From Adiantum capillus-veneris (lineage: Eukaryota > Streptophyta > Polypodiopsida > Polypodiales > Pteridaceae): a DNA stretch of 64,000 nucleotides. Numbering within the stretch: the stretch's first letter is position 1; the number at the start of each line of letters is the position of its first letter. The notes beneath the pieces are model-generated. The model had not been told where the DNA came from. It saw nothing but the letters and a program-made list of their open reading frames with translations, and made no database searches. The DNA lies in contig CM043964.1 of assembly GCA_014529385.2 (NCBI GenBank), positions 138,594,529-138,658,528 of the forward strand, read 5' to 3'. The position numbers were made by a program, and so were the translations under genes. Shown here in pieces: positions 31,331 to 42,398 of this stretch.

Positions 31331-32668
31331 TCATCATAGAATCTTTGAGGACATGGTCGATCAGTACGCCACAGATCCAGATTTTAGATGTATTCACTCG
31401 AATATAGAATGGGGAGGTAGTAACGGGATACTCCATACGGGATGGCTACTTGATGAGGAAAACAACGTTGTGCGTTACACAGCCGTTGAGGGAAAAGGTT
31501 CTAACTGAATGCGATTGTCCACCTTTTACGGGTCATCGCGGCATTGACACCACCTTGAAAGGTGTGGAGTGTTACTTCTTTTGGCCGAGACTCAAGAAGG
31601 ATGTGGACGAATTTGTACATAGTTGCTTGGTATGCCAAAAGGTCAAGTTTGACAGGTTTAATGCACAGGGATTGTTACCCATTCCGACCCACCCCTGAGA
31701 AAGCATTGCTATGTATTTCATTTCTGATTTCCCAAAGACACAGAGTGGGCATGATAGCATTTGGACTGTCATCGACAGATTTGGCAAGCAAGCTCACTTC
31801 GTTCCAATGAAGAAAACAGTCAAGCCGGATCATTTATCGAGAGTGTTCATTTCACAGAGTTTTAGATTACATGGCATGCCTGAGACAATAGTCTCTGATA
31901 GAGATCCCCAATTCATGTGTTTGTTTTGGAAGGCTATTTTGGAGAACATTGGCACACGTTTGCAGTTCTCGTCATCTTTGCACCCGCAGATAGATTGGCA
32001 ATCTGAGATTGAAAATTCAGTCGTATTGGAATTATTAAAGTCTTACATTTCTGATCAGAAGACTCAATGGGAATTTTTTTTTGCCCTTGGTGGAATTTGC
32101 CTACAATAACACGATCCACTCTTCGATAGGGAAGGCACCATTTGAGATTATTGAAGGTGCTAAGAAGGTTCCACCTTTCCTTAGCATAAAAGAAAAGATT
32201 TTTGAAGCCGAGCAGTACACAAGGAGCTTGGACATTGCTTTTGCCAAGATCCTGGAGGCTTAGTGAAATCTCAGGATAGGCAGGAGAAGGCTGCAGATTG
32301 ACACCGTTGTGATTTGAAATTAAAGGAAGACGATTGGGTGCTCTTATGTTTTGAGAAGGCATGCCTAAGAAAGAAAATGGAAAGGAGCGGCTATTTCCAA
32401 AGCTTAGCATGAGATACTATGGATCTTTCTAGATAAAAGAAAAGATAAATGATGTCTTTTTTACATTGAAGCTATCCAATACTTCGAAGATTTACAATTC
32501 TTTTCATGTGAGTCTCTTGAAGCCTTTTAAAGGCGATGTGCCCGATGATGGGAAGCCAGATGAGCAACCCAAAGCGGAGGAAAGCGAGGAGATACTCATT
32601 TCAGAACAGATATTGACGCATAAAGATAGAAAGATTAAAGGTAAAGTGATTAGGTGGTTCTTGGTTAA
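31331..32668 (+). pseudogene. Element G integrase and first part of chromodomain
   Basis: Zinc-binding HHCC: FTGHRGIDTTLKGVECYFFW and HSCLVCQKVKFDR. Core: YFISDFPKTQSGHDSIW, VIDRFGKQAHFVPMKK, FRLHGMPETIVSDRDPQFM. C-terminal: FAYNNTIHSSIGKAPFEIIEG and [12 protein letters not shown], then the start of the chromodomain KVIRWFLVN at 32,640-32,668. There the frame is interrupted by element H and resumes at 38,732 with [10 protein letters not shown]. Stops at about 31,508 and 31,698 add to the damage. Confidence 0.87.
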
Positions 32669-33840
32669 TATAAGGTGCAAAGGAAGTGAATGTTGAACTT
32701 TGCTCAAGATGAGTGCTCCAAACTGTGCTCAAGGGTCCTTTTTACTTACGGAAGGAAGAGCCTTTCGTTCCTTTAGTGAGAGAGTGCAAATGATGACAAA
32801 CAAAGTGGTAAACACTGTGAATGAAGGTGCTGAGACTGAGAGATAGAGAGAGAAGAATATGACACAAGAATGTTGTCAAGCCCCCCTCCAAGGGCCCCAC
32901 TCTCTATGGCGAGAGAGGTCTATGCTATTGATTGCACAATCCTTGTATAATGGTCTAAATGCAATGGACTTGCCGGCGATGACGACGATGATGAGGTGGG
33001 CTGAAAACTGAAAACGCTAGGGGTTGAAATCTGCAAATCTTGTATCTGCTGAATTTTGACTCTATGTTGGTGATGACCATGCGACGACAATGCGCTGAAA
33101 ACGTAGATGCTGAAATCTATGAACATCGGGCTGAATCTGCAAACTTTGGCTGATCTGACTGTGCAGCGAGGATCTGCTGCTGCGGGAAGGTTTGGGGGCT
33201 GCGGTACGGAGTCTAAGTGCTGAAAATGCAAAAGGCAGATGTTCTATGCTGATTTGTCATTGAGAATCTGCAAAACGCTAGCTTGGGCTGCAATCTGCAG
33301 AAACGGTAGGCATGGTCTGTTGTCTGCTGCAAAAACGCGAGGGAATCTGCTACAAACTGCTAATGCCAGGCTGATCTCCAATCTGCAAAATGCTAGGGCT
33401 GATTTGCAATTGCTGGAAACGCTAGGCTTCTTGATGGCTGAAAACGCTAGAGATTCTGCGCGTCTTGCTGAAAAGGTGCTTGTGAGATGGACTCCTGCTG
33501 CCTCTTCCGCCAGAAAGTGTTAGCGCTAGTTTTCTTACATATATTCTTAGCCAGATTGCTCTACCCAGTTTCCCAACAAAGTCACTTAATAATAATAAGT
33601 GAAAAATGACTAATAGCGAAAATATGTTCTTTGCACTGTAAAATGCTCCTGATGGGTATTGACTATAATCTGATGATCATGCTGCATGCAACCAGAGGAA
33701 ATGCAACTACTCTTGAGTGTCTGGACATGCACGGTCTTCCAACAGACTCACAAAGGTGCCAAAACACTTCCTAAGATAACTGAACCCTTGTCATGAAGTA
33801 GCTTGCCCACATGCACATAGGGTTAGATATGCACGTGACA
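32669..33840 (-). repeat. 3' LTR of element H
   Basis: 1,172 bp. On the minus strand it starts TGTCACGTGCAT (33,840) after the PPT (AATAAGAAGGGGA, 33,841-33,853) and ends GCACCTTATA (32,669); the terminal CA has become TA. It is similar along its length to 37,561-38,731. Its middle third is a degenerate array of the motif CTGCAAAACGCTAGG and CTGAAAACGCTAGG. Confidence 0.8.
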
Positions 33841-34337
33841 TCCCCTTCTTATTAAAGTGAGGTACTGGTACCGAACTGTATGGCATCGAGACAGATCTCC
33901 AATAGTGTCTAGAATCTTGGGAAGGATTCTTCACAGGCCCACTCTGATGTGTGGGTCATGCGATACTTGAACTTCATAAAAGAGTGCAACGCTTGCTTCT
34001 TTGGGCCACGCCGACAGCGACACAAAGTCATGTGTGGCTGCATCAAAGCTCCAACTTCGGCTATAGTCGTGGATCTACCTTCTTCAAGAATCTCCGAGGA
34101 GGAAAATTCCTGAAACCACTTCCAACACAAAAACATGAACATACCCATTCCAAGTAAAGTGACTGGAAAAATTCTAGTCTTCTTTAAAGACTGTGCATGC
34201 AATTTAGATGAACAAAGAGACGCAGAGCCAAACTGTTCATCAAACACACGCAAAAATTGGAATCAAAACTTGTCTTTTTTATCTAAATCTATCAACTTTG
34301 GCAAATCACAATAGAACTGCCGATGCTTGATGCTCAA

Positions 34338-34860
34338 TCATTCTTGTTCTCTTTTTGATAATGTGTCATGCCAAGGAAGATACATGGAATGTGAATTCCT
34401 TGAATGCAAACATTTCAATTCATGAGTAATCCGCATACATCCGTGCTCATTTATGAGTGAATCATGTTCATCGTCCAATATGCCATGCCTATGAATATGG
34501 ATCACATAAAGATGGTGACTAAAATATAGGAAACCGTCACGAATGAAACACTTGAACAATGCGTACTGACTAATCATGCAAACACATAATACTTCCTGTG
34601 GGGGTTCTTTGGACCTTGACTTGAGAGCCAAGATCGGTTCTTCATGATTGATTGAATGTGCAATGAGGTTAGCTTCACTAGTACAAGCATCAACTAAACC
34701 CTCATCCTTGTGAACAATCACATCTTTATCCTGCAAATCATCATCCTTGTGAATAATCACATCTGTATCATGCAAATCATGTGTGTCGTACTTTGGGGAA
34801 GAAAAGATTGAGAGAGTCTCCTTATCCTGATTCTTTTCAATCTTCGCCTGCACATTAGAA
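34338..34860 (-). pseudogene. Element H acidic frame downstream of protease
   Basis: The minus-strand frame 34,853-34,338 (171 codons) contains a repeated acidic stretch DLHDTDVIIHKDDDLQDKDVIVHKDEG, then a histidine-rich C-terminal part. No pol motif. It lies where RT would be expected, just before the PPT. Function unknown; it may be the decayed end of the gag-pro frame or spacer that happens to be open. Confidence 0.35.
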
Positions 34861-35020
34861 ACAAGAGATGAATAATGAACAACTTCCTCCCCACAAATGA
34901 CAATGGGAGAGCCACTTTTGGCATTGAAAGTGAAAGTATTGGCTGCCTAATCGATGAGAGGGTTATGCTCACGAAACCATCGAATGCATAAAAGCATATC
35001 ACAACCTGAAAGAGGAGATT

Positions 35021-35515
35021 CTACAAAATTTCTGCGGAAGGACACTTGTTGAACCGTGAATAACACATCAAGGCACTCCGTGTAATGAGAGAGTCCATAC
35101 CGGGAGTGAAGCCTGACACCTCGAAAGGAGATGTCTTGCTAACCTCCAAGTGGGCTCTTTCGACAAGAGAGTCACTTATCACATCATGTATACTACCTCG
35201 ATCAAACAATATGACAAAACACTGACCCTTCACATGACCATAACACTTAATGAGAGACTCATCAATGGGAGGATCACGAGAAACTTGGGTCACACTTGTG
35301 TTCTCATTGATGGAATTAACAGAGGATGTAGGTTCTGTGGGTTCTTTAGACTCACTAGATTCAATCTTAGGACATGTTCTTTTTATGTGACCCTTGATGT
35401 GACAATGATAACATCGACCTTCATTGGAATAAATGCTTTGTTCTTCTGACGTGATGTATCCTCCTAAAATTACTTGTGCTGCTTTTTCATATGGAGTGAG
35501 CTTAGGTTTAGCCAA
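35021..35515 (-). pseudogene. Element H zinc knuckle and protease
   Basis: Minus-strand frame of 164 codons: YEKAAQVILGGYI, then a CCHC knuckle CYHCHIKGHIKRTCP, a Ser/Thr/Glu-rich linker, and a retropepsin remnant CFVILFDRGSIHDVISDSLVE. The active site reads DRG rather than DSG. The block GFTPGMDSLITR has no ILG end that I can see. The upstream gag is at 35,842-37,148. Confidence 0.7.
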
Positions 35516-35860
35516 TCTTAGGACATGTTCTTTTTATGTGACCCTTGATGTGACAATGATAACATCGACCTTCCTTGGAATAAATGCTTTGTTCTTCTGA
35601 CGTGATGTATCCTCCTAAAATTCCTTGTGCTGCTTTTTCATACGGAGTGAGCTTAGGTTTAGCAATTGTGTTAGATTTACCCTTAGATTCATTTTGTGAG
35701 TTCTTTTCTGAGAATCTAGAGAAGAGTTACCATTCTTTCCATTCTTACCGTTCTGTATCCTCCTAAAATTCCTTCTGCTGCTTTTTCATATGGAGTGAGC
35801 TTAGGTTTAGCAATTGTGTTAGCTTTACCCTTAGATTCATTTTATGAGTTCTTTTCTGAG
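35362..35860. repeat. Three tandem units of about 150 bp inside element H
   Basis: CAATCTTAGGACATG at 35,362 recurs at 35,512. TATCCTCCTAAAATT occurs at about 35,456, 35,608 and 35,756. GGAGTGAGCTTAGGTTTAGC occurs three times (about 35,492, 35,644, 35,792). The repeat amplifies the region between gag and zinc knuckle and so disrupts the reading frame. Confidence 0.8.
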
Positions 35861-37148
35861 AGAATAGAGGAAGATTGGTTAGAAGAGTTACCATTCTTAC
35901 CATTCTGAGGGTTCTCAGAAGTCTGAGAGGTACTTTGCAAAGTTTTGTTCTCCTTAGGCTTTCCCTTGTTGTGCTTCATCTCTTGGGAGAGAGAAATTGC
36001 TACCGCCTTGTTGAGATCCACGGGGTCGAAAACTTTTATATCAAACTTGATATATTCATCCAACCCAAAAAGGAAAGCCTCTTTACGCTCATCATCTGAT
36101 TTGCGTAATTGGGTGCCAAGCTGCAAAACACGGTTAGAAAAAGACATGATTGGAATACCATTCTGCTTGAGATTGCACCAATCTTCTTTCAACCGTGCTA
36201 GGTACTGAGGAGGCATAAACCGCGCCTTGAGATTGTCTTGGAAGTCAGCCCAATTGAAGGAAAGGGGCACGTCTTCGTCGGCTTCCTCTAGGTGCGGTCA
36301 ACTATGCCTCTTGCCATGCATGATACCAATTAATGGCATCACCGGCAATGTACATGGCTGTCGTTAAAACCTTTCTATTCCCTGTCTTCTTAGTTTTCAC
36401 AAAATAAGCATTAAATTGATGCAACCAAGAATGAATAACGCTAGCATCCATCTTACCGTTATACTTACTGAAGTCAACTTTTATGTGATGGGGTTGATGG
36501 AGTCCGAATCTCGGCTTGCACCACATGATGAGCCACCAACATCTTTGACCAGCTCGGGCTTTGAGGTAAGTACCTGTAGGAGCAACTCTTGCATGCATTG
36601 GTCTCTCTGTGCCTCACGCTCTAACTCCAAGACCGCTCGTCTATCTTCGGTCGCCAAGTGCGCTTTCTCACACTCACGCTCCAAGGCTACCCTTCTGTCT
36701 TCGCCCGCCAAGCGCGCTTGCTTGCGCTCACGCTCCAAGGCTAATCGTTTTTCTTCGTGCTCGCGATCCAATTCGGCCTTTCTTTCTTTGTGCTCGCGAT
36801 CCAATTCTACCTTTCTTTCTTCGTGCTCACGATCCAAGATTGCCTTTCTTTCCTCGGCCGCCAAGCACGCTTGTTCACGCTCGAGATCCAAGGATGCCTG
36901 TCTTTCTTCGCGTTTGCGATATAAGGATGCCTTTCTTTCTTTGTGCTTGAGCTCCAAAGTAGCACGTTGCACTTCTTGTTGTCCATCATCGTCTTGACCA
37001 AAGCCTCCATAGGATTTGGTGCAATCCTTGGCGTAGATGGGGAAGGGGGATGGTCGAAAAAACCTCCTAGTGGGGAAAATTCTTCTTCGTCACTTCCCTG
37101 CTCATCACCTCCATGCGAAGTATCCATTCCGCTTCGGGTGATGACCAT
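35842..37148 (-). pseudogene. Element H gag with charged coiled-coil N-terminal region
   Basis: Minus strand, in order: an N-terminal frame from ATG 37,148 (MVITRSGMDTSHGGDEQGS). Then a strongly charged helical stretch (36,972-36,481) repeating LDREHEERKVE-type 11-residue units and an 18-residue variant (LERECEKAHLATEDRRAV). Then gag core VDFSKYNGKMDASVIHSWLHQ, AMYIAGDAINWYHAWQ, and FNWADFQDNLKARFMPPQYLARLKEDW with FGLDEYIKFDI. Frame breaks at about 36,980 and 36,300. This is a retrotransposon gag with an added long coiled coil, probably for multimerisation. Confidence 0.72.
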
Positions 37149-37546
37149 ACACTAAAGTCTTGGGTTCTTGTGGTTCTTGGGTTCTTGAGGTTCTTGAGGT
37201 TCTTGAGGTCTTTCTTTAGCTTGCAATCTGTGTTAGAGAAGTATCTTCTCTTACCCGAGCTCTTCTCTTTCCCGCGGTGCAACCATTGGCGGCCTTGCGC
37301 TCACACCAAGGTTTCTTCTTCCCACCTCACGTCCATTGGCCGGTCGCTAAGTGCACGGTCTGCTTGCAATGAGTGAAAAGAGAAACAAGGGGAGGCTCGA
37401 CAAGCCCTTCTTTCTTGGGTTTCGTGTCACTCTTTAAAAAACACGATTAGGAATCGACACGCCCAAGTGGACTTGGGTTACGTGCGATCGCAACAAGCAA
37501 AAAAATATATGTGGTTCTTTTCTTGAGTGATATAGAACACTGCCAA

Positions 37547-37560
37547 AGCTCTGATGCCAA
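37547..37560 (-). other. Primer-binding site of element H
   Basis: On the minus strand TTGGCATCAGAGC lies directly after the LTR end GCACCTTACA at 37,561. It resembles the tRNA-iMet complement TGGTATCAGAGC with one change and sets the orientation of H. Confidence 0.7.
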
Positions 37561-38731
37561 TGTAAGGTGCAGCGGAAGTGAATGTTGAACTTTGCTCAAG
37601 ATGAGTGCTCCGAACTATGCTCAAGGGTTCCTTTTACTTACGGAAGGGAGAGCCTTCTGTTCCTTTAGTGAGAGAGTGCAAATGATTGCAAACAGAGTGG
37701 TAAACACTGTGAATGAAGGTGCTGAGACTGAGAGATAGCGAGAGAAGAATACGACACGAGAATGTTGTCAAACCCTCCTTTAAGCGCCCCCCTCTCTATG
37801 GCGAGAGAGGTCTATGCTATTGATTCCACAATCCTCGTACAATGGTCTAAATGCAATGGACTTGCCGGCGATGTCAACGATGATGATGACAACGATGAGG
37901 CGGGCTCAAAATTGAAAACGCTAGGGGTTGAAATCTGCAAATCTTGTATTTGCTGAATTTTGACTCTATGTCGGTGACGACCACGCAACAACGATGCACT
38001 GAAAACGCACATGCTGAAATCTGCGAATAGCGAGCTGAATCTGCAAACTCTGGCTGATCTGATCGTGCGGCGAGGATCTGTTGCGGGAAGGTTTGGGGAT
38101 TGTGATACGGGGTCTAAGTGCTGAAAATGCAAAACGCTGATGTTCTATGCCGATCTGTTGTTGGGAATCTGCAAAACGCTAGCGTGGGATGCAATATGCA
38201 AAAACACTCAGCATGGTCTGTTGTATGCTGCAAAAATGCTAAGGAATTTGCTACAAACTGCGAACGCCAGGCTGATGTGCAATCTGCAAAATGTTGGGGC
38301 TGATCTGCAATCGTTGGAAACGCTAGGCTTATGGATGGCTAAAAACGCTAGGGATTCTGCACGTCTTGCTGAGAAGTTTCTTGTGAGTTGGACTCCTGCT
38401 GCCTCGTCTGCTAGAAAGTACTAGCGCTAGTTTTCTTATATATATCCTTAGCCAAATTGCCCTACCAAGTTTCCCAACAAAGTCACTTAATGATAATAAG
38501 TGAAAAATGGCTAAAATAGGTCGTGAATTCAAAATTCTCCTGATGGGTACTGAATGTAATCTGATGATGATGCTGTGTGCAACCAAAGGAAATGCAACTA
38601 CTCTTAAGTGTCTGGACATGCACGGTCTGCCAACAGACTCACAAAGGTGCTAGAACACTTCTTAAGCTAATTGAAGCCTTGTCATGAAGTAGCTTGTCCA
38701 CATGCACATAGGGTTAGATGTGCACGTGACA
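37561..38731 (-). repeat. 5' LTR of element H
   Basis: 1,171 bp, ends TGTAAGG at 37,561 and GTGACA at 38,731. It shares with the 3' LTR the same repeated GCAAAACGCTAG-type motif array and the block 'gttgaactttgctcaagatgagtgctcc'. By eye the two LTRs differ at many positions, implying an old insertion. Confidence 0.8.
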
Positions 38732-39410
38732 ATTAAATTCAAGAACTATCCTGCATTGGATGCGAATTAAATGGAGAAGGAGGACCTAGCAGATACTTCT
38801 CAGATTTTGGAACTTTAACTTGAAGCATTCGGTTTAGCATAGTCTACTCCGATAGAGCCCCGATTGAATCTAGTGCAGCGGGCTTGCACAAGAGGGGAGT
38901 CGCTCCGCTCCTTTGTCAATAGATTACCCTGATTTTTGATATAGAGTCACTGATGTCCCTTTGGGTTTCAGGGATACTACTGGGTTGACAATATTCTACT
39001 ATATGACTTTATGAGCTGGAATTCCTGAAAATGATACTGATTGATTTGTACTTGACTTGTTTGAGTGCAGGAACTGAAAGACAAAATGACTGCAGCATTT
39101 CGGTCTCATAAATCTCCATATACATGATTGCAATAAGGATTAGTTAATCGGGCATCTGTGAGGTCCCGACTTGATGTAGATGCTATTACTAAATATGTTG
39201 CCGATTAATCATGGTTTGAGATTTGGAATGAATTTGAATGTGTGATGTCCTATGATGTCCGGTGATGTGATTGTTGATTGGTACATGTGCTAGATGTGTT
39301 GTGTCTAGTGCGTCGGTACTAACAGTCAATGTCTACTAAGACAGTTTATGGCCTCTGTCTATTTTGCAGGCGTTATCAAGGGCGATTACAATTCTTTCAA
39401 GAGGGGGGTA
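38732..39410 (+). pseudogene. Element G: end of chromodomain, 3' untranslated region and PPT
   Basis: [11 protein letters not shown], a stop, then MEKEDLADTSQI and LEAFGLA complete the chromodomain begun at 32,640; the corresponding intact text is in element F at 28,129-28,238. About 560 bp of non-coding sequence follows. The tract GAGGGGGGTA (39,401-39,410) directly precedes TGTCAC, so it is the polypurine tract. Confidence 0.8.
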
Positions 39411-39804
39411 TGTCACAAACTGATGACGTGGCAGCTTGTAGAACCCTTGAAATGCGTCGACAGGCTAACTATACGGAAAGTTCTGAAAAACGCACCGAAA
39501 ATTACGCTGACAGGCTGACACCGGCAGTTGTACGAACGCCGTAATTTCCACTAGTTGCTGACGTGGTAGAATGTACAAAATTTCATAAACTGCGTTGGTT
39601 GCTTTACGTTGGCCGATTTTTAAGCCAAGCTTTTGGGGATAATTTCTTTTGAGTTAGTAAGCTTTTGAGATGAGATTTTTGGGGCTCTGCTTTTGGGCAT
39701 CCCTTGTATCAATAAATAAGTTGGTTGGGCACTCATTACTGAGAGCATCAGGTCACAGAGTCTGAGAGTGAGCGCCTGCCGACTCTCTTTGTACTTTGAA
39801 CAAA
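39411..39804 (+). repeat. 3' LTR of element G (right end truncated)
   Basis: It starts TGTCACAAACTGATGACG after the PPT and shares blocks with 28,300-28,730. It ends abruptly at CTTTGTACTTTGAACA followed by another GAGGGGGGTATG, identical to the PPT/LTR junction at 39,401. A second element's 3' end therefore seems to be joined here through the purine tract. Confidence 0.65.
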
Positions 39805-40462
39805 GAGGGGGGTATGCCAAGATTCTTGGTGTAGGCTCTCAACTTCTCAACAAGCTTGGAGAAGAAGATGGAGTTCTTGCACTTTCACCAAGTGAGAATG
39901 TGTGAAAAATGAGTGTGTGAGAGGGTGCATACCCCCAAGCATACCCCTTGCTTGCCTTGGTTGACCCCTCCTCGTAGCTCAAGCTTGAAGCTCATTGGAC
40001 CCCTCTAGTCCTACCCAATCACATGCATAATGCATTTCAAGCAACATGGGTAGAAGTGTCCTCCTTACCTCTTTGAGAGAGAGAACTTGAAAATATCTAG
40101 ATATTTGTTGAATTGAACTAGAAGCTCACTGGACCCCTCTTTAGCCCAGTCAATAGGATTCAAGCACACCATGTGGCTAAGCATAGGGAGAGCCTGACAT
40201 GTGTCTATGTGTCCCTTCCCTTTGGGTGAGTGGGAGGTTAAGATTTCCCTAACTTTGGGGCTGTCCCCCTCCTTTGTAGGGTTTCTTTTTTACTCAAGCA
40301 CCTTACCCCCCATGCATGGGAAGCTGCTCAAGCATCTTCCTCACCAAGCATGACAAGCACCTCAAGCACCTTAGTGAGCAAGCACGACAAGCACCTTAAG
40401 CACCTTACTCATCAAGCATGACAAGCACCTCAAGCACCTTAATCACCAAGCATGACAAGCTA
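39805..40462. repeat. Possible second LTR plus minisatellite
   Basis: After GAGGGGGGTA (39,806-39,815) non-coding sequence begins TGCCAAGATTC, possibly an LTR start. From about 40,340 to 40,462 a minisatellite of about 34 bp repeats CAAGCA(T/C)GACAAGCACCT and AAGCACCTTA roughly 3.5 times. No ORF is supported. Confidence 0.5.
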
Positions 40463-42001
40463 ACACAATTTTGTGGATGAAAAATTGGTGCAGCAACAAG
40501 TCACGTGTGTATCCACTTACAACATCTATGGATCTAAGATAGAATTCCATTTACCACGCAAGTGGATCGACTAAGTCACATGTGGATCCACTTGGGACCT
40601 TCACACATTTCCACTTGAATTTAATAACAATCAATGCAATATGCAATATACACCAGTGCTGGATCCAACATTCAATACCATGCAAGTGGATCAAACAAGT
40701 CATCTATGAATCCAAGATCCAATTCCATTTACCACGCGAGTGGATCAAGATCGATCCACCACCTAAACAGCTTGACAACAATGCGATTTGAAATATACAC
40801 CGGTGCAGGTCATGCCATGTCACCACGTTGTGACAGATGGATCCAACATTCAATACCATGCAAGTGGATGTCATTTATGGATCCAAGATCGGATTCCACT
40901 TACCATGCAAGGGGCTCAAACAAGTCATGTGGATCCATTACACATATCCACTTGAAAGTAATGGCATTCAATGCAATATGCATTATTCACCAAGAATTGA
41001 TCAGGACTGTTCCTAACTGGGCTCTCGTATGGCTCTTACATTCAACAATTGACCATGGTCATCTTTTCAAACCCTAGCATTTGACTAACATGATTTATCC
41101 ATAGCTTTTGATTTTCTTTGAATTTCTTCAATTGCAACATTTGGTTTGAGGAGTTGACCTCGATTGTCATTGCGCTAAGCTAAGATGTTAAAGACGTTAA
41201 TTTCTTTTGCATCCATGGGATGTACATAGGCCTTAGCATTTCAAATGACCATACCATTTCATTGGGCTAGAACTTTGGGCCTTTGAGAGGTTCATCAGCT
41301 GTTTGCAACGCTTCCAACAGCTGGTTTGTAAGGTTTCATTTAGATACATTTTTATTTTCTAGTTTCATGATGTTCGCATATATGATATGTGACGAGATCA
41401 TTTATGAGTAAACGTGTATCCCTGTTTTGGGGGTTGGGGGGTGGGTTGGGTTGGGGAGGGAAGTTCAGAGGATTTATCTGTGTTTTTCCTAGGTTCTGTG
41501 CACGCCTCTGATATTTCAAGTTTTTGCTCCAGGTTGTAGTGGACTTTACAGCTTCTTGGTGTGGACCATGCAAGTTCATTGCTCCAGTTTTTACTGAGTT
41601 GTCTGAGAAGTATCCCAACCTTGTCTTCTTAAAAGTTGACGTAGATGAGATGAATGTAAGTTGTCATTGAGTTTTGCCTTCCAAATAAAAGGTCTGCATT
41701 TAGCTGTTAAAATTCTACTCGCAACTCATTCTTGTTTAGGCAATCAGACTGCGTATGAGGTTCGAGCTATGCCCACCTTCTTATTCATTGAGAAAGGCGT
41801 TGTCATTGATAAGATTATTGGAGCGAACAAAGGTGAGCTCGAAGCTAAGGTTCGCCAATACTCTGAGATATGTGCCGCTGTGGCTGCTTGATAGCTGATT
41901 CACGCCCTGACAGAAGAGCAACAATAATTTTATACACTACTAATCTTTCATAGTTTGGTGTCTTTTTGTCATTTTAGACAAAGCCAGTGTTTAGTATTTT
42001 C
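40463..42001 (+). repeat. Thioredoxin-bearing duplication, copy 1
   Basis: It matches copy 2 (47,665-49,250) from ACACAATTTTGTGGATG onwards. It starts inside a gypsy protease remnant (the HNFVD.KLVQ codons) and runs through non-coding sub-repeats ('accatgcaagtggatc') into thioredoxin exons. It is interrupted at 42,001 by the copia element and finishes at 46,578-46,600. The stretch 40,634-41,077 translates identically to 47,841-48,284 and looks unchanged between copies. Later parts differ at roughly 2% of positions by eye. Confidence 0.85.
41533..41891 (+). pseudogene. Thioredoxin h-type fragment, copy 1 (frameshifted)
   Basis: Exon 2 (41,533-41,655) encodes [18 protein letters not shown] with the redox motif WCGPC, then [10 protein letters not shown]. 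An intron with GT (41,656) and AG (41,738-41,739) follows. Exon 3 begins GCAATCAG and lacks one C present in copy 2, shifting the frame before AMPTFLFIEKG. The cis-Pro segment and GANKGEL are otherwise preserved. Exon 1 (N-terminal residues) is missing. Thioredoxins reduce protein disulfides in the cytosol; this copy cannot encode a full protein. Confidence 0.85.
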
Positions 42002-42228
42002 TGTTACCATATACATGTGGTAGTGATGTGTATGAACACACTAGGACCGCCGGGGCATTTTTTCCCTCTTTAAGAGGTTTTTTCTCCCGTGCATTGTATA
42101 TACGCCCATCACTCTAGGGCTATCTATCTTTCCATTGCACACTAAGTAACACACTCTCTATTGTGTGCCTTGAGCTTCCTTCGTCTTCTCCAAGCTGTGT
42201 GTGTTTCTCTGCAACCCTAATTCCAACA
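42002..42228 (+). repeat. Copia 5' LTR
   Basis: 227 bp, TG...CA. It contains a TATA-like GTATATACGCC. By eye it differs from the 3' LTR at about eight positions including indels, about 96-97% identity, implying a relatively recent insertion compared with the gypsy elements. Confidence 0.92.
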
Positions 42229-42230
42229 TT

Positions 42231-42241
42231 TGGTATCAGAG
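42231..42241 (+). other. Copia primer-binding site
   Basis: TGGTATCAGAG lies 2 bp after the LTR end, complementary to the 3' end of initiator tRNA-Met as in most plant copia elements. Confidence 0.9.
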
Positions 42242-42398
42242 AGGTCACGTCCTCTCGGGCTTAGTCGCCAGCTGCTCCAGCACACGCCTGCTCACTTTCT
42301 CCAATTTCAGTGAGCTTTGGCAAGCGTTCGCAGGTCGACAAATATTTTGGGATAGCTCGTAGAGCTAAGTCCGAGCTAAGTCTGCTCAGAATTTTGAT

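Larger units (their letters stand above)
32669..38731 (-). mobile_element. Element H: nested LTR element with gag and protease but no pol
   Basis: Two LTRs (32,669-33,840 and 37,561-38,731) bound a 3.7-kb interior. The element sits in the chromodomain of G with flanks GTTAA and ATTAA, a 5-bp target duplication with one change; element F shows the uninterrupted sequence. PBS (minus strand, next to 37,561) and PPT (next to 33,840) give a minus orientation. The interior has gag, a zinc knuckle, a protease remnant and an acidic frame, with no RT, RNase H or integrase. It would depend on another element's enzymes, like terminal-repeat GAG-only retrotransposons. Confidence 0.82.

Noticed and set aside
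36416-36997. 193-codon serine-rich plus-strand ORF
   Set aside because: Antisense shadow of the charged repeat (LDREHEERK) in element H gag.
40330-40462. Repeat array with regular units, considered as CRISPR-like
   Set aside because: Units are contiguous and degenerate with no unique spacers, and the genome is a plant; it is a minisatellite.
40634-41077. 147-codon ORF identical to 47,841-48,284
   Set aside because: Identity follows from the recent duplication. The sequence is made of repeated non-coding units (accatgcaagtggatc) and shows no protein-family feature.
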